A stretch of DNA of 38,648 nucleotides. It comes from Welwitschia mirabilis (lineage: Eukaryota > Gnetophyta > Gnetopsida > Welwitschiales). The stretch covers positions 78,388,510-78,427,157 of the forward strand of contig JBOZIK010000001.1 of assembly GCA_051453625.1 (NCBI GenBank), given 5' to 3'. The notes under the pieces were generated by a model, which worked only from the letters and a program-made list of their open reading frames with translations, ran no database searches and was not told where the DNA came from. The position numbers and the translations under genes were made by a program. Every line of letters starts with the position of its first letter. Position 1 is the stretch's first letter. Shown one piece after another: positions 20,190-30,404 of the stretch.

Positions 20190-21090
20190 TATTGCAACAT
20201 AATATTCTAAGTGTTATTAAGTTGTGTGATGTAAATTTTTCTATCACTTTTACCAAAGATGATTGTATATCAAAGAATATGACTCAAACAAGGTGTTATT
20301 ATCTCGAATTACAAAATCTAATGTTTATATTACTACTTTATAAGATATTTGTAACAAGGAAACCAAGTGCCTATTAAGCACGATAGGTGAAATAAAGCTA
20401 TGATATAGGAAGCTTAGGCACATGAATAAACACTTGCTAAAAACCTTGTCTTCAAAAATTATGATAAGAGGATTTTCTAAGTTGTAGAGCTTTGATGATC
20501 AGTTTTGTGAGGCATGCTAGAAAGGGAAATAAACAAGGGTAAGGTTTAGTAAGAAAAACTCCATCTCTACTAAATATTCCTTAGATATTTTTCATCTTAA
20601 TATTATTAGTCCATATTCTACAAAAAGTCTTGGTAATAACAGATATTATCTAACTATTGCTCATGATCCCTTTCATTTCACATGGGTAGCCTTTCTTACA
20701 CATAAGGATGAGGCATTTGACATCTTCTCTAAGTTGTATATCAAGTTACAGAATCAAAAGAAATGCAAGATTAAGATAATAAGAAGTAATGATAGCACTG
20801 AATTTAAAAATGTAAGGTTCAGAGATTTTTATGAACAATTTGGTATTCTTCATCAATTATCTATACTAAGAATTCCACAATAAGATAAATCTATTAAAAG
20901 AAAGAATAGGATTCTACATGAAATGATGAAAACGACGATGCATGATAAACAAGTTCCATATGATCTTTAGATGAAAGCTATTAACATTACATGCTACATT
21001 TCTAATCGAGTTCTGAAAAGATGCTTTACTTTCAAAACCTCATATGAACTATAGTCTAAGTTATTTTCATGTATTTGACTCAAAATTTTT
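20190..21090 (+). pseudogene. Gag-pre-integrase and integrase of copia element A, catalytic triad lost
   Basis: QHNILSVIKLCDV (20195) and LWYRKLRHMNKHLLK (about 20398) match the pre-integrase segment, and CEAC-stop-KGK (20506) the H-H-C-C zinc site. The core follows: LDIFHLNIISPYS (20581), where the first catalytic Asp of H-L-D is Asn (20599-20601); IIRSNDSTEFKN (20776), where the second catalytic Asp of R-S-D is Asn (20788-20790); and SIKRKNRILHEMM, where the catalytic Glu of V-E-R-K-N-R is Lys (20896-20898). All three changes are consistent with G-to-A. Integrase would insert the cDNA in the host chromosome. This copy cannot. Confidence 0.8.
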
Positions 21091-21589
21091 CATTTTAAAT
21101 GAAAAGGATAACCTAAGAAAATTCGATTTCAAAGTTGATAATAGCATTTTTCTAGATTACTTTATAGTTAGTAAAGCCTACTGACTGTTCAACAACAGAA
21201 CTTATGTGGTAGAGAAAACTCTAAACATAAAAAATAGATGATATTGACTCAACTTTTATTTGTGTTCAAGATAACCATATGATCATACAACTTAAACAAC
21301 CATCTAATAATTCTCAAGAATCAAATAGTAAGGAAAGAAAAAGAAAAAAACAAATAAGCTAACCTCTTCAAACATGATTAGACTAAAGAGAATTCATCTC
21401 ACAAGTAACATCATAGGTAGCTCATATGGTGATATTCAAACTTAAACTTATACTATGACATTTTGTGGATTTGTAGCATATATCTTATAGGTAGAACCCA
21501 AAATTGTCAGTGAAGCAAAAAGTGATAAGCATTAGATACTAGTAATGTGAGAGGAACATAATCAGTTTAAAAGGTGTAATGTCTAGAAA

Positions 21590-22480
21590 CTCACTCTAAG
21601 GCCATATAACAAATCTATCCTTGGTACAAATGGGTCTTTAAAAATAAAATAGATTAAAATGGTAATTTTATCAGAAACAAAGTAAGGTAAGTAGCTAAAA
21701 GGTATACCAACAAGAAGGCATATACTTTAAAGAATCCTTTGCACTAGTAGCATGTATGGAGTCTATAAGAATACTTTTAGATTTTACATATATTAAAGGA
21801 TCCAAATTCTATTAGATGGATGTTAAAAGTGCCTTTCTAAATGGAGTACTTTATGAGAAGATGGATGTTGAGCAATATAAAGGATTTTCTAACTCCTACA
21901 AATTAAATTGTAACTATAGACTAAAAAAGGATCTCTATGATTTCAAGAAGAACCTATAGTTTGATATAAGAAACTCTTAGGCAATCTAATATAAAATGGA
22001 TTTAAAATAGATACATTTTATAATAATGTTTAATAAAATAGATTCTAAGTATTTTACTACTGTATAAATTTATGTGGATGATATCATTTTTAACAAATTA
22101 TTATGTAAGAAGTTTGCTAAGATTATGCAAGATGAATTTGAGAGAAGTCTCATAAGAGAAATGAGTAATTTCTTAGGGCTTCAAGTAGTGCAAAATAAAT
22201 AAGGTATATTTGTTTCTCAAGCTAAATATGTTAAAAATTTATTAGTTAATTATGTCTTATAAAACTATAAGGCCAAATATATCCCAATGATCTAAAACAA
22301 AAAACTAGATAAGGATGAGCATAGTAAGAAGGTTGATCAAAATTTGTACAGAGGTATGATTGATAGTTTATTATATCTTACTACTAGTAGCTTTGATATC
22401 ATTTTAAGTGTAGGCATTTGTTCTCATTATCAAATTGATCTTAAAGAATCACAACTTATGAAATTTAAAAGAATTTTTTA
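21590..22480 (+). pseudogene. Reverse transcriptase of copia element A (broken)
   Basis: MDVKSAFLNGVLYEKM at 21816 holds the first catalytic Asp. LKKDLYDFKKNL matches the L-K-K-A-L-Y-G-L-K-Q region with several substitutions. IYVDDIIF (YVDD at 22071-22082) retains both catalytic Asp. MSNFLGLQVVQN, GIFVSQAKYVKNLL and YRGMIDSLLYLTTS follow in order. Stops and shifts separate the blocks. The open stretch upstream (KFDFKVDNSIFLDY, 21120-21160) is the linker that precedes the polymerase in this family. Confidence 0.8.
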
Positions 22481-22539
22481 CTATTTAAGAGGTACTACTA
22501 ATTGGGGCCTTTGATATTTAAAGAACATCTTCCTTAATC

Positions 22540-23035
22540 TAGTTGATTATTATGATGTAGACTAGGTAGGTTATAAGGATAATATAAAGAGAACTATGGA
22601 AATTTCTTCTTACTTAGGTAGAATTTGGTATCTTGGAGTAGCAAAAAGAAAAATTCAACTACTCTCTCAACTACTGAAATTGAATACACTGTAACTGAAA
22701 GTTATTGTGCTCAGTTACTTTACATGAAGAAAATCTGAAAAGATCTCAGACTAATCATGGAATTCATTCCCATTTATTATGACAACAGAAGTGTTATCAA
22801 CATCTTAAAGAATATAATCATCATTCAAGAACCAAACATATAAGATCATACATCATTTTCTTAAATAGCATGTACAAAATAAAGACATCATGCTAGAATA
22901 CATTAATACTGATGATTAACTTGCTAATGTATTTATTAAAATACTAAGTAATGATAGGTTTATTAAATTATATATAAACTTAGGGATTAAACCTTATCTA
23001 ATTAGGTAAGTTACTAAGAAATCAATCTTAAAATC
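22540..23035 (+). pseudogene. RNase H and end of pol, copia element A
   Basis: YYDVD-stop-VGYKDN (22545) matches the Y-S-D-A-D-W-A-G-x-x-x-D phrase. SSKKKNSTTLSTTEIEYT follows after a shift, then YCAQLLYMKK and YYDNRSVINILKN. The end reads IMLEYINTDD and NDRFIKLYINLGIKPYLIR. These are the expected RNase H landmarks in order. RNase H would remove the RNA strand during reverse transcription. It is broken by stops and at least two frame slips. Confidence 0.75.
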
Positions 23036-23144
23036 TTAACTCCACATTATGATATTCTATGAGTTGAGATAATAGTTAGAACATAAACTAGTTTATTATG
23101 TGCATGTTACTTTATGTCAAAGTATGTATTTTGTAGAAAAGATG
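23036..23144 (+). other. Start of the post-pol region of element A, cut by insertion of B
   Basis: Sequence after the end of pol (TTAACTCCACATTATGATATTC) matches the minus strand of B just after its RNase H (TTAACTTCATATTATAATTATC, near 27870). It stops at 23144, the outer edge of B's LTR, and continues at 31995. Confidence 0.65.
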
Positions 23145-24695
23145 TGAGGATTATTTAACTCAAATGGGAGGGGTAAATGAGTTCTATCAAATATAATTTT
23201 AAACTAATAATAGAATGAAAAAGCATAATAAGACATCATACCAAAATAAGATAGTTTTCCAACTTGGGTACATCTACACATAGAGGGTAGCTTTCTATCA
23301 CACTTATAGATATTCTTGACCTATAAGAAAATAGTGGTTTTCTAGCACACCATCAATCTTATAACAATGAAAGTCTCCTTTCAAGATGGCACTTTCTTTC
23401 CCTCAAGAAAATAGTGATTTTATAGTGCAACATAAACCTTATAACAATGAGAGTCTTCTCATAAGATAACACTCTCTTCCCCTAAAGAAAATAGTAGGTT
23501 TTCGGTACATCTCAAATCTTACAATAATGAGAGTGTCCTCATAATGTAGCACTCTCTTCCTTGTAGGAAAACAATGGTCTTAGCTCACCACTAATCTTAC
23601 AATAATGCAAGTACTGATAGAAACAATCTCAAAGCACACCCATATAAGGGTTTCCTTGTAATGAGTTTTGCAATACAAAACGGACTTATAATAATATTTA
23701 GAAACAAACTAGTCCAACAATGTAAGATCCAAAAATACAAAATGACAACAAGCCTGAAAGATGTATCTTTAAAGAATACTTGAGATCCTTATTGTTATTG
23801 TCATCACGAGTATAAGTAAATGATATGGTGATGAGAGATCCAAGAACAAAAGATGTAAGCATTATAATCTCCTTTACAAATGATAACTTTACTCCTTTAT
23901 GAAAAGTTTCAATCACTCATGCATTCTTAATTTTATAGAAGATTTAATCATTGTATGCCAAATAAGTATGATTATTGAAGTAGCAAAAATTATGTGATCA
24001 TTCTATTTTAAAAGTTATTCTTATTTGTTCTATGACATCGATCCTTTATACCATTGAAGAAAAACTAGATGCTTGATCTCAAATAGTAGCCATTTAAACT
24101 TTGTAACCATCGTGCAATGGATAGGAAAATGTCTAGGCATTAGAAGAACATCTTCATTTTTAATTGACATAAACTTTGATCCAAGACATCTTCAAATTTG
24201 TATATGTCTATTAACAGTTAAATGTTTTCACCTTGTAGATGTCTTCAGTAAACTTATCTAGAATTTGATGAAAATTTATTTATATAATCTTTGGGGCTCT
24301 AGGATCATGAATCCATGATGTAAAAGTTGATAGCTCATCTAAAGTGTAAAATATTAGTCAAAATCCAAAATAACTCTATTACCTATTTTAGTTTAATATA
24401 GACATCTTTAAACATGTAAACATCTTTGTCTTGTGAGGTTTAACTTTCAACATAGTTATCTTTAATGAGATAAGTATCTTTAACCTATGACCTAAAAGCT
24501 AATATATCATAGATATATTTAAGCTATATACATATTCACCATAAATGTTTTTAAGTTTCTAAATTTCTTCACCATAGGCATCTCCCATTTTATAGATTTC
24601 TTCAACCTATTAATTTTACATTTCAAAAACTAAGCCTTTTTGTGAGATATCATCTTTGAAGATAAGTGGAATTATCAAAACTAGATTTACCAATA
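23145..24695 (-). repeat. 3' LTR of element B
   Basis: On the minus strand it begins TATTGGTAAATCTAG (opening TG now TA) and ends ...AATCCTCA. It aligns with 30405-31994. It contains an 80-bp tandem array (23325-23644) and, at 24130-24600, many AGATGTCT or AGACATCT words. The minus-strand open stretch at 23698-23916 lies inside the LTR and is not a gene. Confidence 0.82.
23325..23644. repeat. 80-bp tandem repeat array in the 3' LTR of element B (about four units)
   Basis: Units begin at 23325, 23405, 23485 and 23565, each opening A-A-G-A-A-A-A-T-A-G-T-G or a variant and containing ACAATAATGAGAGTC and CACTCTCTTCC. The spacing is exactly 80. The fourth unit is incomplete at its right end. Confidence 0.88.
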
Positions 24696-24712
24696 AGATT
24701 TTCCTTTTTTAT
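24696..24712 (-). promoter_or_regulatory. Polypurine tract of element B (decayed)
   Basis: Minus strand reads CATAAAAAAGGAAAATCT directly before the 3' LTR. The preserved tract of element A reads CATCAAAAAGGGGGAGAT at the same place. Three G have become A. Confidence 0.75.
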
Positions 24713-27700
24713 GATGTTTAAAACTTGGGAAATCTCATTAGTGTAATCTCATTCAATCAACTAAAATTAGATACATATATTCCAAAGAAATGCACATAAT
24801 CAATTTTGTAATCATATTAGAGAAATAAGATATTAACCACTATAATAATAGATAAAGGTCCATAGACATTCAATAAATCATAGCATTATCCATTTGAATA
24901 AGCATGTAGAATGAAGAGAATAAAGGCATTAAAACATTTGATAATTTCAGTTAAGAGTCATATATGCTAATAGTAATGTGCTAATGATAAAATCAGAGCA
25001 TAAAATTAAATTGTATGGAAATAATATATCATAAAAAATATACTCCTGGCAATGTTCTAATTAAAAATTAAAGCATGTCATAATAGAAAAATATTATATA
25101 ATATGAAGACCATGAAGATGTGCTCATGGTAATAATAAGAATAAAAATCAGAGCATTAATTTTTAGAAATGTTCCAATAAAACATGATATTAAGACATGA
25201 GAGTGTGTTAATAGAAAAGTATGATAACAAATAATAGATAACAGTAATGTATTCCAAAAGTTAAGAGTAATCATCAATGAATAATGATGACACTTAAGGA
25301 TCCAATCCACATCTCAAAGATAAGTACTCCATACCCAACAAGATGTCCTCAAGCTGAAAGTTGATGTGCCCAACTGAATGCAATTGCTTTATCACTAATT
25401 TGCCAAAACTTCTCCCCCTTTTTGGATAGGAAAAAAAAAGGGATCTAATCACTGAGAGTAGAGTCACTCATATACTGTATTTCTTGATCTTCTTCGTCAC
25501 TGTTGTCATTACTATAATGGGTGGTGGAGGCCTGTTGAGTATAGGATGAGGAGAATATGGGTGATGGATTATGTTACTTTTTATAATGATGCTAAGATGT
25601 GTTACTTAGTTCCTCATATGCCTGTCTCCTCATACGTTACTATGTTTAAGGAGTGATGGATGTTCTAGAGAAACTAGTTATGGTTATCTCTATGAAAGAT
25701 GTTGATAACTACATATGAAAATGAGTGGAATCTAAATAGGCTTAATGTGAGATGATAGCACTAATAGTATATGCAATGGATGTGGAGAGGGTAGGTATGA
25801 TGGTGAAGAGTATCTAGAAGATGATAGTGTCTAGGTAGGATAGTGAACTGGAATCTTATAACATGGAGAACAGAAGATAAGAGTCTATAGATCTAAGCTC
25901 TCAAACTCTATCTCCTACTGCTGCTACCTCTGCTGTGATGGTCTTGAATCCTATTACTCCTCATACATCTATGCCTTTATGGGAGTTTGGTACTCCTCTC
26001 AAACCTATACCTCATCTTTTGATGACTCCTCTATAGAATCATTATTAGCTACTTTACCAAAGTCATAGCCTATGTCATGTGAAGCTATAGGTGATACTTC
26101 TTCTTCTTTTTTGTCCTCTAAATCTAACCATGTGGGAGTCCTTAGGGATTCCTAACTCTCTATTAGTATCACACCCTCACTAGCTGTAAACCTGTGTTTC
26201 TTTAGCATTATTAAATTTCTATTAATTTTACCCATCATTTTACCTATCACCTTTAATCCCTTTTTCACTAATGAAGAACTATGAATAATAGTAGAATAAG
26301 ATCTCTAAAACTATGAATGCATCCTACTTGTGCCCTCATAGGGTGGCACTAGTACTCTTCATTTCTCACTAAATTTAGCTAAAGATTTTTTTTGGCAAAT
26401 AAGATTTACCTATGGCATTGCGATACTATCACTACTGATAATCAAAGTAATAAGATAAGGATGATAGAAGGTCTAACCCTTGAGAAATAGAGAGATAATA
26501 TTCATACATAATATAAAACCCAAATCTAACTTCAAGCTAGTAATTAAACAAAAAAGAATGAAGGTATGCATTAGTTAGTAATAACTATAATTGTCTACTC
26601 TAATCAAAATATTGTAAAATGTGATCAGACCAAGAATTAATGCATCTAGAATCATATGTTTTCTTTCTATACTTTCCATAAATTCATTCTCGTGTATGCA
26701 AATAAAACATTACTCATATTTCATTGTGACACATTTACAGCTCCAGAAGTAAAAATTTCTTTAAAAGAATCTACATAAAACTAAGGAAAATCCAAATCAT
26801 CTTTGTTAAGAAATGAATTGACAAAACTAAAAATAATATGCAATAAAGTACTTCTAACCTAAGTTTGAAAGTCACCTATGCTATTATCAATTTCATGAAT
26901 GTTAGCATAGAACTCTCTAACCACATGATCTGGAATACTCTAGTCTAACTAGATGATTATTTTCCACTCAATACATGTAAAATAAGCCATAAGTTGATCT
27001 TTGCACTACCTCTGAAATCCAATGGTTTTTCCTGCAATAATAGAATTTCCTATCTATGTTCTATATCTTCTAGTAGCTGTCTCGTAATAGAACTAGGGCT
27101 TATACTATGATCTTTAAGGCTTTAAAGCTTGTTCTTTACCTATTAAAGTGGCAAGAAATCTTTTTCTAATTATTTTTGCAAGAAATATGTAGAATCTAAA
27201 CTAAAAATCAATTGAAATATGAAGAAATAATAAAAATGTGCACCTATGCAAGGAAAAACCCTAATCTTACTCACTATAAATATGTCTCACAAATCCAAGT
27301 CATCTTGTTAATGAAGTTTGAGAAAATAGAACCTAAGAAATCTTCTAAGAGAGATACATATTAAGTGAAAAGTTGAAAATGAGGTTTGATGAGCCATTTT
27401 ACAAATAAAAATGATCAAAACCCTAGCTTGTTGACATGTTTTAATTTTTGCAATAGTATAGTTAAGACGTCTAACTATTGAAAGACATTTAAAATGAAAA
27501 AAGTAAATATTTACAAACTTAAATACTTTTACTATTAAAAGTCTCACAATATATTTTCTTATTTTCAAGACATCTAAAAAATCCAAGACATCTAATTCCA
27601 AAAATTAAATAAGCATACATAACCTTTAAAGAAATATGCAAAAGTTAAGACAATTGCTTCCAAGACATCTATAAATATAAGGATGTCTCTATGATAAATG

Positions 27701-27890
27701 TCTATAAAATTTAAGATGTATGTAATGAAAGTTTTAGAAACATCAAAAAATTTTACGACTAATGCAATCATAACAATAACACTTTAAAAAAGTAGAATAA
27801 AAATCACATAATTAAATTTTTACTATTACATATAACAATAATATCAATTCATAAGATAATTATAATATGAAGTTAAGAAATCAAATGATA
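24713..27890 (-). pseudogene. Post-pol (envelope-like) region of element B
   Basis: SIRE/Maximus elements carry an extra, envelope-like frame between pol and the 3' LTR, and this region has that position. The most readable part, about 25950-26350 read leftward, contains KINRNLIMLKKHR, then ESLRTPTW and SHDIGYDFGKV. Element A has the homologous NNIERNILRLKKHQY and PTSSWEFMGTPTWS at 33440-33530. The basic-hydrophobic spacing before K-K-H would suit a coiled coil. No signal peptide or transmembrane segment can be assigned with confidence. The part nearest pol (27540-27720) is rich in AGACATCT words. The stretch 24713-25400 holds nothing I can name; the minus-strand open stretches at 25068-25310 and 27308-27601 are unsupported. 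Confidence 0.55.
25411..25425 (-). promoter_or_regulatory. Second, intact polypurine-like tract inside element B
   Basis: Minus strand reads CCAAAAAGGGGGAGA, identical to the consensus polypurine tract of this family but about 715 bp before the true LTR boundary. Element A has a decayed counterpart near 34200 (TTCAAAAAAAGTAAGAAG). It may serve as an extra plus-strand primer or may simply be a coding repeat of the tract. Confidence 0.5.
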
Positions 27891-28060
27891 TTATTTGTTA
27901 CCTTACCTAGTTAGACAAGGCACAATCCCCAAGTTCCTACATAGCCTTATATATCTTTGCATGCCTTGAGATTTTATGATCACATGATCAAGTAAATCAT
28001 TAGTATATTGCAATATGATGCCTTTATGATGCTTTTCTAAAACGTTTTCTTTTCAATATT
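27890..28060 (-). pseudogene. RNase H C-terminal remnant of element B
   Basis: Read leftward from about 28036: HHKGIILQYTNDLLDHV, then RYIRLCRNLGIVPCLTR, which matches the last part of copia RNase H (L-E-Y-I-x-T-x-D-Q-L-A-D-x-F-T-K ... L-x-x-x-L-G-I). It follows the pre-integrase text with no intervening integrase or reverse transcriptase, so it marks the right side of an internal deletion. Confidence 0.7.
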
Positions 28061-28074
28061 TTCTTTGTCTTCTG

Positions 28075-28440
28075 TCCTTTTTGCTTACTTCATAGATCTA
28101 AACATCTTTTAGCCTAAAAGGTCATCTTACCATTTTCCTTTTGATCAAGTACTCATTTCCATGTTGACTTTTTTTTGTGATAATGTTTCACTTCTCCTAT
28201 TTTTCTTAACAAACACTTGGTTTCATTATTAGAATTATCTTCTAAAGTAGTTATATATACATTTGACTTCTTATGCTAGCAAATAAAGCTTAGGAGGAAT
28301 TTTGCTCTCTAATAATATAATCATTTTTTAAAAATATAACTGAAAATTTCTCATTACATAATTGACTTATACTTAAAATATTATACTACAAATATTTTAT
28401 AAATAATACATTCTTTACCTCTGGTTGATTTCCTCCTCTC
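28075..28440 (-). pseudogene. Gag-pre-integrase fragment of element B
   Basis: Read leftward: NILSISQLCNEKFSVIFLKNDYI with decay in its first residues, then ETKCLLRKIGEVKHYHKK and a basic SKQKGQKTK-like end that corresponds to C-Q-K-G-K-Q-T-K. After this phrase the sequence passes straight to RNase H. Confidence 0.6.
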
Positions 28441-28600
28441 ATGATACTAATACCTTTAATTCATGCTTTTGTATTGTCTTCAAATATTACCACCCCTTTA
28501 TCTTATTTCACTAAAGTAGTAAAACTAGATTTGTATTCCATCATGTGCCTTGAACATCCACTATCAACATACCAAGCATGCTTCTTCACTATAATTTATC
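28441..28600 (-). pseudogene. Aspartic protease fragment of element B
   Basis: Read leftward: AWYVDSGCSRHMMEYKSSF, followed by GVVIFEDNTKA. The active-site D-S-G is intact (28557-28568), unlike the D-C-G of element A. The plus-strand open stretch at 28441-28662 is the antisense shadow of this segment. Confidence 0.78.
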
Positions 28601-28699
28601 TTAAAAATGATGGTTTTACTTTTGTTATTCATATGTTTCTTGGTTTATCCTGCATGAAATGATGTACCAATCTACTATGCCTCTTGGCATTGTTAGTAT

Positions 28700-30352
28700 A
28701 ATACCTGTTTTTAAATTTCATTAGACATTTATACTAATAATGATCTCTAATATAACAATAATAGCAAATAATGTTATCTATAACTGTTTAATGTTCATAC
28801 TCCAACTTATAATTCCATTTGTCAATTAAAGAGGATAAAGTACTAGTTGAGGCTTCATTGTGTTTTCCAAGCCACTCTTACCATTTGGACTTCTACATTA
28901 CCTAAGCATGATATTCAATGTCTCCTTTTCTTAGGTAAATTTTTTAGTTATTTTTTTTAAATTTAATAGTTTCTATCTTACATGCTCCAAATCATATGTT
29001 AGTCTATAAACATTAGCTTTAAGAGCTAAGGTTTTAGAAGATAATTTATTGCAAACATTCTTTTCTTATTTCTAAGCTTCTTCATGAGTATGGAGTAATC
29101 TTTTCATCTTAAGATATATCTTTTGTAGTTTAACAAGCTCTTCAAAAATTAGATTGTACCTTTCTTAAAAACTCATAATTGTATCATCTTCACTTTCTGA
29201 ATTATACTCTTCTTCTATTACACCACCTTATTTTTGAAATTGTGTAACAACCATGTAGAAAGGATGATCTTTCTCATCATCAGAGGTTTCTTATTTCATT
29301 GCTTCTTCTTCATCATCCCATCCTGTAAAGAAGGATCTCTTCTTATTTGGCTCTTTATTTTATTCCTTTTTCTACATTCTATTAGCACTAGGCAATTCTG
29401 AGGCTATATGTCCTCATCCTCCACATACCCAACATTCTACTTTGAAAACTTTAGATTTAGAAGAAAAGAAAGTATTGCTAGAAGACTTACCTTTAAAATT
29501 ACCTTTGGCTTAATAACCAAATGATTTTTTGAAGTTCTCTCTTTTCTTGTGCTTGCATGTAAGAAGTATATTTAATCTTCTTGTGATAAAGAAAAGTTCC
29601 TCATCTACTTATCTTCTTTCTATTCTTTCTTTTCCTTTTCTTTTGACCTTTGTTCTATGATTTTACTTGCCTTAAGAGTAATGGTTTTTTTCTTTTAAGA
29701 CTCCATTTTGTATGATATTCATTTCATATCCTATTAGAGCACTTTATAGCTCTTCTATCTTCATGGTGTTGAAATATCTTGACTCTTTCATGGCTTTAGT
29801 TTTAGGCCTGTATTTAGGGGTTAGAGATTTAATAATGTTTTGTATTACTTTGACCTCTAGGATACTTTCATTAATGCTTCGTATTATGTTCACAATGTTG
29901 AAGACTCTAGTGAAGTACTCATGAACTATTTTTCTAGGGTTCATTTTGAGATTCTCAAACTGGTATGTCCATATGAGAAGCTTTAATTGTTTTACAATAT
30001 AAGTACCTTCATATGTTCCTATAAGAATGTTTCCAATTTCTTGTATTGTCTTTTAACCTACTATTATATTAAACTTCTTCATTGTTAGTGCTGAATATAA
30101 TGCATTTTGGGATTTAAAATCATACATAAAAGAAGCTTTCTTTTTATCTTCCTAATCTTTCCTTTACTTAATCTGAGTAATGGTGTTGCTTGTAGCATCT
30201 GTTATAGTTTCTATAGAATCTTTATATCCTTATTCTATACTTTGTTGTACCTAAAACTCAAAAGACTATAAGTACACTTGCATCCTCATCTTCTAATAGG
30301 TATAATTTGTTCCATTAAAGAGCATAGGTCTAACGAATAACATCACTTCCAT
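28700..30352 (-). pseudogene. Gag of copia element B (broken, the best preserved gag here)
   Basis: The ATG at 30352 (minus strand) opens MEVMLFVRPMLFNGTNYTY, the SIRE-type Gag start with Asp-Gly changed to Asn-Gly. A long open piece at 29944-29744 includes RKIVHEYFTRVFNIVN and IIKSLTPKYRPKTKAM, the heart of the UBN2-type Gag domain. At 29440-29390 the knuckle reads CWVCGG-stop-GHIASEL: C-x2-C-x4-H is kept but the last Cys is Leu and one residue is a stop. FFTGWDDEEEA follows at about 29325-29297 and a charged, coiled-coil-like stretch after it. The plus-strand open stretch at 29712-29924 is a shadow. Confidence 0.8.
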
Positions 30353-30390
30353 TGTTTACTTAAGGAAGCTACTTCTTTTTATGAATACCC

Positions 30391-30402
30391 ACTCTGATAT
30401 CA
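30391..30402 (-). promoter_or_regulatory. Primer-binding site of element B (initiator-Met type)
   Basis: Minus strand reads TGATATCAGAGT two bases after the 5' LTR end, one G-to-A change from TGGTATCAGAG. Confidence 0.85.
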
Positions 30403-30404
30403 CT

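Larger units (their letters stand above)
16833..23144 (+). mobile_element. Element A, part 1: Ty1/copia (SIRE/Maximus-like) 5' LTR, gag and pol
   Basis: Domain order after the LTR is gag, CCHC knuckle, protease, gag-pre-integrase, integrase, reverse transcriptase, RNase H, which is the Ty1/copia order. Element B is inserted in reverse at 23144/31995. Element A then resumes with post-pol sequence and a 3' LTR at 34639-36040. Continuity is supported because B's own uninterrupted copy of this region has the same spacing from RNase H to the AGACATCT-rich stretch. Every frame is broken. The decayed bases are mostly C-to-T or G-to-A relative to copies in B and C. Confidence 0.8.

Noticed and set aside
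23325-23644. CRISPR-like array
   Set aside because: The 80-bp units are contiguous diverged tandem repeats within an LTR, with no short identical repeats separated by unique spacers, in a plant-type genome.
29712-29924. Plus-strand 70-codon open frame
   Set aside because: It is antisense to the best-preserved gag segment of element B, whose minus-strand text matches the family Gag domain.
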